The translations under genes and the position numbers were made by a program. Positions 1 through 6,163 of a DNA stretch of 20,412 bases are shown piece by piece. The DNA lies in IMG/VR virus record IMGVR_UViG_3300036466_000094, positions 1 through 20,412 of that record; one strand, given 5' to 3'. The notes below the pieces were generated by a model, which was not told the DNA's origin, made no database searches, and saw nothing but the letters and a program-made list of their open reading frames with translations. Source of the DNA: a virus. How positions within the stretch are numbered: the stretch's first letter is position 1; each line of letters opens with the position of its first letter.

Positions 1-5
1 AAGAC

Positions 6-41
6 AAAAATGGCAGTCATATAGTAATGACTGCCATTTTT
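6..41 (-). terminator. Strong hairpin terminator
   Basis: A perfect 15-bp inverted repeat (AAAAATGGCAGTCAT and its complement) surrounds a 6-base loop, with A and T runs on the two sides. It lies 18 bases beyond the stop of the 121-residue gene, so it probably ends the minus-strand transcript from the primase region. Because both sides have A/T runs it could also work on the plus strand. Confidence 0.88.
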
Positions 42-58
42 ATTATACTAATATCGCA

Positions 59-424
59 CTATCGAAGGTAAGTATCACCAGATAAGTCAATATAATCAGC
101 ACTCAATTCTGGTTTATATGAACGGATGTTAATATAATTAAAATCTTGAACATACAACATAATTGATGCAAATTGGTTTGGTTTTAACACCATTGTAACT
201 TCACCGATAGTTGAATTCTGCATTTTTGTCAATACAGCTTCAGTTTGTGTTAGGTTGATGCCTAATACGACGGCTAATTGGGTCTGTAGTGCTAGTAATT
301 CGGATGCATTTAGTCGAACTGACGCAGTGCCATCATCACCATCACTATCAAATTCTTTGGTTAAGTCATATGGTTTATCAACCAATGTGACTACAACGTT
401 TGAACCTAGATATTTCGTTTCCAT
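59..424 (-). CDS. Hypothetical protein, 121 residues
   Basis: I do not recognise a family. The protein is soluble, with no signal peptide or membrane segment. It has an acidic patch at about residues 25-32 (EFDSDGDDG) and a predicted helix around residues 40-56, followed by alternating beta-like segments. The ATG at 424 follows the stop of the CsrA-like gene after three bases, and the AAAGGG at the end of that gene serves as its ribosome binding site, so the two are probably translationally coupled. It is the last gene before the terminator at 6-41. Function unknown; the coding call itself is firm because of the packing and the good start signal. Confidence 0.8.
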   Translation of the reverse strand: METKYLGSNVVVTLVDKPYDLTKEFDSDGDDGTASVRLNASELLALQTQLAVVLGINLTQTEAVLTKMQNSTIGEVTMVLKPNQFASIMLYVQDFNYINIRSYKPELSADYIDLSGDTYLR

Positions 425-427
425 ATA

Positions 428-736
428 TTACCCTTTGATTTTTGCTTCGCGGATTTCTTCGCGGTCTATTGGTACATACTTTTCAGCTTGAAATGCCAAT
501 TTAACGCATCGTGTGTTTGCTTCAACAGTAGTAATATATATGTCTTCAATATCGTTGAGGACTACGTGGAAAATCCGGCTATCTATGCGCTTAATTGTTA
601 CATTTCCCTTTTCGCGAAATGATAAAGTGCCATTGCCAGATGTATCTACTACTGTAACTGTGACTTGATGTTCGCCACTACCAATAAAAACCGACTGTCC
701 CGCATTTCTACATAAAACTAAATTTCCATGTGCCAT
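428..736 (-). CDS. CsrA-like RNA-binding translational regulator with internal insertion
   Basis: The two ends match bacterial CsrA/RsmA, a small dimeric protein that binds GGA motifs in mRNA leaders and controls translation. Residues 6-31 (LVLCR, then GQSVFIGSGEHQVTVTVV) correspond to CsrA strands 1 and 2. Residues 75-97 (TRCVKLAFQAEKYVPIDREE) correspond to strands 3 to 5. The two RNA-contacting arginines of CsrA appear conserved as R10 and R92. Between the halves, about residues 33-74 are an insertion absent from ordinary CsrA, which is about 60 residues long. The usual TRR/TRK is CRN here. The start has AGG about 9 bases upstream. Whether the protein targets host or phage mRNA, or titrates host sRNAs, cannot be told. 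The CsrA assignment rests on motif resemblance read by eye. Confidence 0.72.
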   Translation of the reverse strand: MAHGNLVLCRNAGQSVFIGSGEHQVTVTVVDTSGNGTLSFREKGNVTIKRIDSRIFHVVLNDIEDIYITTVEANTRCVKLAFQAEKYVPIDREEIREAKIKG

Positions 737-777
737 TGATTTATACCTATTCTATATTCCATAAGTCCATTTAGTCT

Positions 778-786
778 GTTATACCA
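778..786 (-). promoter_or_regulatory. Possible extended -10 promoter element
   Basis: In the 62-base gap upstream of the CsrA-like gene the minus strand reads TGGTATAAC, an extended -10 type element (TGnTATAAT with one mismatch). I see no convincing -35 hexamer 17 bases upstream. It could give the CsrA-like gene and the 121-residue gene their own start, but the call is weak. Confidence 0.25.
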
Positions 787-798
787 TTCTCCGAATGA

Positions 799-1014
799 TT
801 AAATTAATTGTGTGCTTGGTTCGATCATCATTAGAAATTGATTAAATCCACCAACATTAACTACTTTAGCTTTGACATTGCCGTCACCATCAACGAAGTC
901 ACAACAACCATCTTTATTATTTACTTGAGTTAGTTTACCAACATTAATCATAACATGCAAATCATATTCCGAGATTACTATACTTGTCTCGATTTCGCGT
1001 TGTTCTTCGTTCAC
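799..1014 (-). CDS. Hypothetical protein, about 71 residues
   Basis: This small acidic protein, with no recognised family, overlaps the 3' end of the primase gene in another frame. The frame is open from a TTG at 1038, but that codon has no nearby ribosome binding site. I prefer the GTG at 1014, which has AAAAGG about 7 bases upstream; an ATG at 951 is a third possibility. The middle of the protein (KDGCCDFVDGDGNVKAKVVNV) looks like a beta-hairpin segment with two adjacent cysteines. It sits between primase and the CsrA-like gene on the same strand and is likely co-transcribed with primase. Confidence 0.6.
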   Translation of the reverse strand: MNEEQREIETSIVISEYDLHVMINVGKLTQVNNKDGCCDFVDGDGNVKAKVVNVGGFNQFLMMIEPSTQLI

Positions 1015-2281
1015 TTGTGCACCTTTTCCATTTTCCAAATTCTAGATTAGCCTCCATACCATAGTATGTATTATTTCGGATAATCTCGTTAAGTTGAAAT
1101 TCAGTAAGACCCAATTTGAGGATCATATCATTGCCATCATATTTTTCGGGAATTGATTTTGGCCAAATAACGATTTTTTCACCATTGTCAATTGCACGTT
1201 GCATCCTTTTACAAATGTCGACATTGCGAGGTTCATTATCATATATTAGCACATAATCATCAAAATATGAAGCCGGATTTGCATCGGCTCCGGCCATAGC
1301 CACCGCATTAACTCCAAAAAGTGAGTCAAGCGGCCCTTCCCATACTTGGACAATTTTATTAAAGTCTATTCGTTCAAGTCCGTAAATTTTCGGAAAATCA
1401 TCGTCACACTTAATCGAAAAATACCTTATTTTGGCATCTTTCGAAAATGACCGACCTTGGATCATCATCAATTGGCCATCCTTATCATAAAAAGGAATGA
1501 TCAATCGTGGTTCTTCGAAGTTTTCCACCATAAACGGTTTAAATGAATCAGGCTTCCACTCATTGCACCATGTATAAAATTTCCATACCAGATACATTTT
1601 ATCATAAAAACGTTCCGGTATCTTTCTTTTTTCGAGATATTTGCGCGCGCCGTGCGTTAACGGAAGGTCACATATTTTACGTAAATCGCCCATTTTAGGT
1701 CGTCTAACATTTGAAAAATCGTCTTCGAAGTCGGACAAGTCGGGAATTTCGAGTGCAATTTCACTATGTCCGGATTTAGCTCGGTTAGCGAATGGGCTTG
1801 TGGATACGTATTCAATGTGTGTTTCGCAATCGTCGTTAGACTCGTTCCCCTCGGTAGGATCCTCCACGTATATACTTTCATCTTCATCATGTTTTACCTT
1901 TTTAAATTGTGGTTTGCTAACGATGTCTAGAAATTCATCATCGTCATCTTTTGGTTCCGGCTTTTCATCAATAAAATCATTTCGCTTAATTCCACGCATT
2001 GATTCGAAAATATACTCTTCGTATAAATTGTGGTCGAAGTCTTTAAGCCATGATTGAAATGAACACGCTTCACCGTGTAATCCACCACAATTATGACACA
2101 CAAATGAATATCCAGTGCGTTTTTTATTGACGTAAAAATAACCGCGCTTTTTCGACTGGTCTTGGTGTGAATCGCCACATATATTACACCGAAAATTATA
2201 AGCTCTGGAACCTTTGGCCCCAAACCGATTTAATCTTCGACCTACTTGTAATATATATTGTTGGTCTAATTGTAAACTCAT
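962..2281 (-). CDS. 61: DNA primase (T4 gp61-like)
   Basis: Primase makes the short RNA primers for lagging-strand synthesis and works with the gp41 helicase. An N-terminal zinc ribbon uses C32, C35, C62 and C65 (FRCNICGDS, then FVCHNCGG), very close to T4 gp61. The TOPRIM core follows: EPRLIIPFYDKDG at about 258-269, IYGLER at 299-304, EGPLDS at 315-320 with E315 and D319 as metal ligands, and YDNEPR at 347-352. At 439 residues it is about 100 longer than T4 gp61. The extra length is mainly an acidic, low-complexity linker at about residues 100-195 between the zinc ribbon and the catalytic core. The ATG at 2281 has GAGG six bases upstream. The 3' end overlaps the next small gene. Confidence 0.95.
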   Translation of the reverse strand: MSLQLDQQYILQVGRRLNRFGAKGSRAYNFRCNICGDSHQDQSKKRGYFYVNKKRTGYSFVCHNCGGLHGEACSFQSWLKDFDHNLYEEYIFESMRGIKRNDFIDEKPEPKDDDDEFLDIVSKPQFKKVKHDEDESIYVEDPTEGNESNDDCETHIEYVSTSPFANRAKSGHSEIALEIPDLSDFEDDFSNVRRPKMGDLRKICDLPLTHGARKYLEKRKIPERFYDKMYLVWKFYTWCNEWKPDSFKPFMVENFEEPRLIIPFYDKDGQLMMIQGRSFSKDAKIRYFSIKCDDDFPKIYGLERIDFNKIVQVWEGPLDSLFGVNAVAMAGADANPASYFDDYVLIYDNEPRNVDICKRMQRAIDNGEKIVIWPKSIPEKYDGNDMILKLGLTEFQLNEIIRNNTYYGMEANLEFGKWKRCTSERRTTRNRDKYSNLGI

Positions 2282-2300
2282 AATATCCTCAAATTTCCAG

Positions 2301-2308
2301 TATAAATA
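2301..2308 (+). promoter_or_regulatory. T4-type late promoter box TATAAATA
   Basis: An exact TATAAATA, the T4 late promoter consensus read by gp55-containing polymerase, faces right in the divergent gap between primase and the only plus-strand gene. T4 late promoters start about 13 bases after the first T of the box, so the transcript would begin near 2314, leaving a leader of about 33 bases before the preferred ATG at 2347. Confidence 0.8.
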
Positions 2309-2346
2309 TTAACATGGCAACCACTATAACACAACAGGTATTTAAT

Positions 2347-2811
2347 ATGGCTTCAGATGACGCTCGATTGGCTATGGTCGAAAAGCAGACAGAAACCAAC
2401 TCTAGCTTACTAACTACAATGGGCGAAACCATGATTCAACTACGCATTATTGCTGAGTCGAGTCAGAAATTACTAGAAATCCATGACAAAGGTATTGCTG
2501 AGTTGCACCGTCGCGAAACTGAACGTGAACACCGTAACGACAATCGACATGATCAATCCGTAGAAAAATTCCACGAAACTCAATTACGATTGGAACAACA
2601 ACACGCAGAAGATTTAAAATTAATCCAAAGTGCGTTGGCATTATCACAACAATGTAATGATGCAGTTGTATCTAACACAAAAAACGATGAAAAAATGGCT
2701 ATCCGCATAACCCATCTTGAAAATTACAAGTGGAGGTTTGCTGGTATTATTAGCACCATAATTTTTGCATTGTCAATTGCAGTACCTTACGCATTGAAGG
2801 TTTTTGGTTAG
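2347..2811 (+). CDS. Tail-anchored coiled-coil membrane protein (XhlA/holin-accessory-like)
   Basis: This is the only plus-strand gene of the window. The frame is open from an ATG at 2314, but that ATG falls at the predicted transcription start. I choose the ATG at 2347, which has CAGGTA about 8 bases upstream and gives 154 residues. Most of the chain is charged and helical, a likely coiled coil with many E, R, H and Q residues. It ends in a basic-aromatic boundary (YKWR), one hydrophobic segment of about 20 residues (FAGIISTIIFALSIAVPYAL) and a short tail. This layout resembles XhlA-type phage proteins and holin-associated proteins, and a late promoter fits a role at lysis or in the envelope. 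The family match is by architecture only. The stop overlaps the stop of the facing gene by four bases. Confidence 0.75.
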   Translation: MASDDARLAMVEKQTETNSSLLTTMGETMIQLRIIAESSQKLLEIHDKGIAELHRRETEREHRNDNRHDQSVEKFHETQLRLEQQHAEDLKLIQSALALSQQCNDAVVSNTKNDEKMAIRITHLENYKWRFAGIISTIIFALSIAVPYALKVFG

Positions 2812-3281
2812 TACAGTCCATCGCTTTTGCAGTCCTTTATAACTTCCATAACAAATCTCAAACAGGTATGAAATGATATGCCAACTATGTTAAGATTTTT
2901 CGGAACGTCCATACTGAGGGTTAAATGCGGTTTGAATTCTTCATATTGGCATTTAATCCCTTCTCTTTCTAGTTCATCGCGTCTTAATTCCATTTCTTTG
3001 GATTCAAACACAATAACAAGTGCATATTTTACCCCATAGCCCTTATCGGTTAATGGCCAAATTTCCAACTTGTAATCAGACACACTAATGTCACAATGTG
3101 GCTTCGGTGTAATTCTGGCCGTCTTGTTCATAGAGTGAATTAATGTGCAATGTAAATGATTTGATGATACTGGATGTTGGAGTCTCAAATAACGAGAAAG
3201 TTCCCCAACAATTATTTTTGTTGATCGATCGGGAATCAAAGATACAAAACACCCGCTGACCTTTGTCACCCAATCATTCAT
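2808..3281 (-). CDS. acb1: 2H phosphoesterase, Acb1-like anti-CBASS protein
   Basis: The protein has the two HxT motifs of the 2H phosphoesterase superfamily, HCT at residues 44-46 (in LHCTLIHS) and HLT at 119-121 (in KPHLTLSMD). They are spaced as in Acb1, the enzyme of T4 (gene 57B) and related phages that hydrolyses the cyclic nucleotide signals of host CBASS immunity. Length (157 residues) and the N-terminal pattern (GCFVSLIPD, then HPVSSNHLHCT) also fit Acb1 as I remember it. The TTG at 3296 is rejected. The ATG at 3281 overlaps the upstream stop as ATGA, indicating coupling, with GGGA about 10 bases upstream. Other 2H enzymes, such as 2'-5' RNA ligase-like phosphodiesterases, remain possible. 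Confidence 0.75.
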   Translation of the reverse strand: MNDWVTKVSGCFVSLIPDRSTKIIVGELSRYLRLQHPVSSNHLHCTLIHSMNKTARITPKPHCDISVSDYKLEIWPLTDKGYGVKYALVIVFESKEMELRRDELEREGIKCQYEEFKPHLTLSMDVPKNLNIVGISFHTCLRFVMEVIKDCKSDGLY

Positions 3282-3523
3282 AATCCAGATTCCCAACCAG
3301 CAAGATAATCACCAATAGCAACAATAGCTGCCTTTCTTGTATTAGGTTGGTCTAATGATACTCGCAAATAAGTTGGAACCCAATCTGCCGGATATTCATC
3401 TTGATCACATTCGGCACGACCAATATCAAACATGGTCACAATATCGTCATTCCATTTAATATCGGCCTGACGAGCTTTGATTGCATAACTCTTATGTTTG
3501 GTGGTTTTGACACAATACATCAT
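3278..3523 (-). CDS. Hypothetical protein, 81 residues, coupled to the Acb1-like gene
   Basis: No family is recognised. I choose the ATG at 3523 (protein begins MMYCVKTTKHK) because GTGGAG lies about 10 bases upstream. The upstream extension of the frame to 3577 runs through the terminator hairpin and is an artefact. The protein is small and soluble, with an acidic centre (RAECDQDEYPADW) and several tryptophans. Its stop overlaps the next start (ATGA), so it is translated together with the Acb1-like gene. The two form a separate unit bounded upstream by the terminator/promoter element at 3556-3590. By position it may also act on host defence, but nothing in the sequence shows this. Confidence 0.75.
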   Translation of the reverse strand: MMYCVKTTKHKSYAIKARQADIKWNDDIVTMFDIGRAECDQDEYPADWVPTYLRVSLDQPNTRKAAIVAIGDYLAGWESGL

Positions 3524-3555
3524 GATTTTAATTCTCCACTTTAGTGTATGTATTA

Positions 3556-3590
3556 AGGATAGCAAAAAGGCCTGCATGATGCAAGCCTTA
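3556..3590 (-). terminator. Hairpin terminator fused to a putative extended -10 promoter, copy 1
   Basis: On the minus strand a hairpin (AAGGCTTGC, loop ATCAT, GCAGGCCTT; 3567-3589) is followed by a T run, a good intrinsic terminator for the gp41 unit. One stem pair is G-U in minus-strand RNA but would be a C-A mismatch in plus-strand RNA, so the stem is kept for minus-strand transcripts. The same DNA reads as a promoter: TTGCAT (3579-3584), 17 bases, then TGC and TATCCT (3556-3561). A second copy lies at 19185-19220. The terminator is firm; the promoter is inferred. Confidence 0.8.
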
Positions 3591-3610
3591 ATACTACTTT
3601 TATACTACTG

Positions 3611-4063
3611 TTATTTAACTTTAAAGATTTTACCACCATCGGATGGCTTCCCGCGCTTGACCCAATCTTCAGAACGACGAACAACAGTTTTAGCCACTAA
3701 CTCCAAATCGCCGTTTTTGTCTTTAACAAACGTGAATGGAATATTGAGTCGATTTGACACTTTCAAGAAATGTGCATCTTCTTTATCGCGCAAACCTTTC
3801 AATTTGTCCTGATTAGTCCGGAAGTTTTCACGGAATACATCGCGCAATTGAGCAACTGTGATTGGTTCATCTTTATTGCGTTCATCATTAACGCGTTCTA
3901 AAAAGTGTCTGGTAAACTCAACATCAATATCGAGTTCTTTAAATAAACTATCTAGGTATTTCTCAAGCTGTTTTAATTGACTTGTTGAAACACTTTCATC
4001 AAGAATATAGTTTTCGTTAATATCGCGCGCGATATTCATTACATGGTCGAATGATTTACCCAT
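3611..4063 (-). CDS. Conserved phage protein of unknown function, 150 residues
   Basis: The protein has a mainly helical N-terminal half and a conserved-looking central motif, HFLERVNDERN, around residues 53-63. It ends in a segment (FVKDKNGDLELVAKTVVRR) that I associate with a recurrent domain in T4-like marine phages, whose function I do not know. The start is uncertain. A TTG at 4072 lies only two bases after AAAGG, so I prefer the ATG at 4063, with AAGG 11 bases upstream. It follows the gp41 gene on the same strand after 35 bases and ends just before the terminator at 3567-3589, so it is probably the last gene of the gp41 transcript. Confidence 0.72.
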   Translation of the reverse strand: MGKSFDHVMNIARDINENYILDESVSTSQLKQLEKYLDSLFKELDIDVEFTRHFLERVNDERNKDEPITVAQLRDVFRENFRTNQDKLKGLRDKEDAHFLKVSNRLNIPFTFVKDKNGDLELVAKTVVRRSEDWVKRGKPSDGGKIFKVK

Positions 4064-4098
4064 TATTGACAATACCTTTATTTGTAGACTACTTATAT

Positions 4099-5535
4099 TT
4101 ATTCGAAAACAAAGCCATTAAAATCAGGAACTGCCGTTTCAAGTTTGGCCTTTTTACCAAATTGTGGGGTCTGCATGGCGGCTTCTAATACATCCTTTTG
4201 AGATTTAGATTCAGCTTTACCCATAATTGATATATTGTCCTGTGCGCTTTCTTCTGGGTCATATAATCGCATTTTAGCACGATTGATACCAACAACAAAT
4301 TTATCCCCATCCCCACCAATAGCACCATAACGGTTTTTCAACTGTTTGTACATGATCAAGTTTTGCTCATCAAGTTCAGGTGTTGTGATTGCTGCGATGA
4401 AGAAATCCGCGGTCGCTGGCAAACCAAAACTTTCGGACGTATTTTCCAAACCAACATCACTATCAGAATAACCTGAACGGTTTGTCTGTGTTGCTGACCA
4501 AATTGGGACATCAAATTCAACAGCAAGGCCGCGAATTTCTTCTGCAATAGACTTTACTAATGTATATGAATTTTCACCGCCACGACAACGAGAACTCGCA
4601 CAAATGTTAAGGTAATCGATATAAATGATATCAGCCTTAAAATCTTTCTTGAGTGACAATTCACGTAATAAATGCCTAAAATGACCAGCATGTGCACTGG
4701 CAGTTGGGTATTCTTTGATGATCAGTCGGCCGGACGTTTGTTGTTTAATTGCGTTGATTTTACGGACATACTCTTCGCGATCCATATCCTTAAGATAGTC
4801 CATTTCGCAATCCAACATATTAGCATCAATACGTTCGGCGACACGTTCTTCTGATAATTCAAGTGTGATGTAAAGTACGTTTTTTCCGGCGAATAAATTG
4901 GACGCGGCAAAATGACACATCGTACCGGATTTAAAGCCACCAGTGCCACCCATAATAATATTTAGAGTTTTGTTCGGAGTACCGCCTTTGGTAATCTTAT
5001 TAAAATAATCAATATCAAATGGAACACGTTGTAACGCTTCATTATAGAAATCATATCGACATTCGGCGTCTTCTAAAAAATCATGACCGATTGACTGATC
5101 AAACGATATAGATAGCGATTTTTGCAATAGTTCAGGCAATGAATTGACGGTCATTTCTTTGTCTTCGCCACGCACAATCATAATAGAACGTTGGATCGCT
5201 AATATTAAATCACGCTCTTTGCACCACGATTCAGTTTCATCGGTTAGCCAATCTTTTTCAATTGTTTCATTTTTACGTGAATCCATTTCGACTAATAAGG
5301 TTCTGGATTCTTGATAAATTTCGTCGGTGATATCATCGCGTTTATTAATTGCGATTCCAATGGCATCAATCGACGGACTCTTATTGTATTTTTCTACATA
5401 TTGGCTTAATGCTTCATAGACTATTCGGTGTGAATCTTCTTCAAAATAACGGAGTTCAATATGTGGAATAACCCCGCGCATATAATCATCATTATACAAG
5501 CAACCTTGTATAATGCTGTTTGTGATATCGGACAT
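4099..5535 (-). CDS. 41: Replicative DNA helicase (T4 gp41-like, DnaB family)
   Basis: The hexameric helicase moves 5' to 3' on the lagging strand and recruits primase. At 478 residues it matches T4 gp41 (475) along its length, with shared blocks such as SISFDxxxGHD, RIDANMLD, GRLIIKEYPT, DYLNICxS and ESFGLPATADF. The Walker A loop at about residues 195-202 reads GGTGGFKS, so the usual glycine before the lysine is phenylalanine. Walker B is IIYIDY (T4: IIIVDY), and SATQTNRS corresponds to the T4 AAQ segment. AGG lies 7-8 bases before the ATG at 5535, inside the end of the upstream gene, so the two are coupled. It probably belongs to the transcript started at the promoter at 5881-5909. Confidence 0.96.
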   Translation of the reverse strand: MSDITNSIIQGCLYNDDYMRGVIPHIELRYFEEDSHRIVYEALSQYVEKYNKSPSIDAIGIAINKRDDITDEIYQESRTLLVEMDSRKNETIEKDWLTDETESWCKERDLILAIQRSIMIVRGEDKEMTVNSLPELLQKSLSISFDQSIGHDFLEDAECRYDFYNEALQRVPFDIDYFNKITKGGTPNKTLNIIMGGTGGFKSGTMCHFAASNLFAGKNVLYITLELSEERVAERIDANMLDCEMDYLKDMDREEYVRKINAIKQQTSGRLIIKEYPTASAHAGHFRHLLRELSLKKDFKADIIYIDYLNICASSRCRGGENSYTLVKSIAEEIRGLAVEFDVPIWSATQTNRSGYSDSDVGLENTSESFGLPATADFFIAAITTPELDEQNLIMYKQLKNRYGAIGGDGDKFVVGINRAKMRLYDPEESAQDNISIMGKAESKSQKDVLEAAMQTPQFGKKAKLETAVPDFNGFVFE

Positions 5536-5538
5536 AAA

Positions 5539-5850
5539 TTACCTAAGTTGTTTTGAGTCTAATTCGCTCCTAATCCATGATCCAACTAACATTTCGAAGT
5601 CTTCATTCCCCATAGATTCGATGTACTCATTACCTTCGAATATGTCATATGTGAATGATAAAATACCGAACTCTTTTTCCTGCCATCCCGACGGGGGTGC
5701 GGTAAATTTAACGTTCGTAACTTCTATCATAAAATTTCGATTTTTAAAGAACATTCGTTCGTCGTGAATTGCAACTTGATAATCGCCATCACTCACATCA
5801 CTTTTTAATTCTGGGGGTTTTTTCTTACTAAATCTGCTAAAAATTCCCAT
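5539..5850 (-). CDS. Hypothetical protein, 103 residues
   Basis: The family is not recognised. The protein begins with a basic, glycine-containing tail (MGIFSRFSKKKPPELK) and continues as a soluble alpha/beta chain with a tryptophan-rich end (GWQEKEFGI, then VGSWIRSEL). The ATG at 5850 has GAGGT five bases upstream. It is the first gene after the promoter at 5881-5909, and its stop lies three bases before the gp41 start, whose ribosome binding site it contains. Position suggests an early protein co-expressed with the helicase. No evidence identifies it with T4 gp40 or another known neighbour of gp41. Confidence 0.78.
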   Translation of the reverse strand: MGIFSRFSKKKPPELKSDVSDGDYQVAIHDERMFFKNRNFMIEVTNVKFTAPPSGWQEKEFGILSFTYDIFEGNEYIESMGNEDFEMLVGSWIRSELDSKQLR

Positions 5851-5880
5851 GCTAACCTCATGATTTTAATTATACGGTCA

Positions 5881-5909
5881 ATTTTACTCTTAAATGCATA
5901 TTGTGTCAA
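5881..5909 (-). promoter_or_regulatory. Sigma70-type (early) promoter for the gp41 unit
   Basis: On the minus strand a perfect -35 hexamer TTGACA (5904-5909) is followed by 17 bases and TAAAAT (5881-5886), one base off the -10 consensus. Transcription would start near 5874 and give a leader of about 24 bases before the ATG at 5850. A second TATAAT lies just downstream at 5869-5874 without a good -35. This is the best host-type promoter I see in the window. Confidence 0.82.
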
Positions 5910-5996
5910 TGAAAAATAATTTTATTTAAATGTCGGCTGTAACCCGCATTGCGCCGTTGAAATGTGAAATGTTGAAGTTTTGGGCCTGAAAATTAA

Positions 5997-6004
5997 TATA
6001 AATA
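5997..6004 (+). promoter_or_regulatory. Candidate plus-strand T4-type late promoter box
   Basis: An exact TATAAATA faces right inside the non-coding region. A transcript would start near 6010, pass through the inverted repeat at 6096-6163 and run antisense to the end of the polymerase gene. No convincing protein follows. In this AT-rich sequence the box could be chance, but its place in an intergenic region makes it worth noting. Confidence 0.4.
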
Positions 6005-6095
6005 ATTCTGAGTCCTCAACCACTATACAAACCACATTCGCCGCGCTACGCACGTTGGTCGACATTAATAATATAGAGCAAAAGCAAAGAAGTTG

Positions 6096-6163
6096 TAGCC
6101 ATGTATTTTATTCCTTTCACTGCGTTCAATCCCTTCGGGAACACGGAATAAAATACATGGCTA
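6096..6163. repeat. 19-bp perfect inverted repeat with 30-base structured loop
   Basis: The left arm TAGCCATGTATTTTATTCC (6096-6114) and the right arm (6145-6163) are perfect complements. The 30-base loop between them is GC-richer and contains an inner hairpin (TCCC, TTC, GGGA). It begins 22 bases past the polymerase stop. No T run follows on the minus strand, so it is not an obvious terminator. It may protect the 3' end of the polymerase mRNA, be an RNA element, or be the trace of a mobile or template-switch event. Confidence 0.85.

Noticed and set aside
1641-2057. 138-residue plus-strand frame opposite the primase gene
   Set aside because: It is a serine-rich shadow of the primase acidic linker, without a binding site or family match.
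3524-3577. N-terminal extension MQAFLLSL of the 81-residue gene
   Set aside because: This segment is the terminator hairpin read as protein. The same MQAFLLSL appears before the 46-residue gene for the same reason.
6115-6144. tRNA-like T-arm sequence (GTTCAATCCC) in the loop of the inverted repeat
   Set aside because: No acceptor stem, D-arm or anticodon arm can be built around it, so I do not call a tRNA or tRNA remnant.
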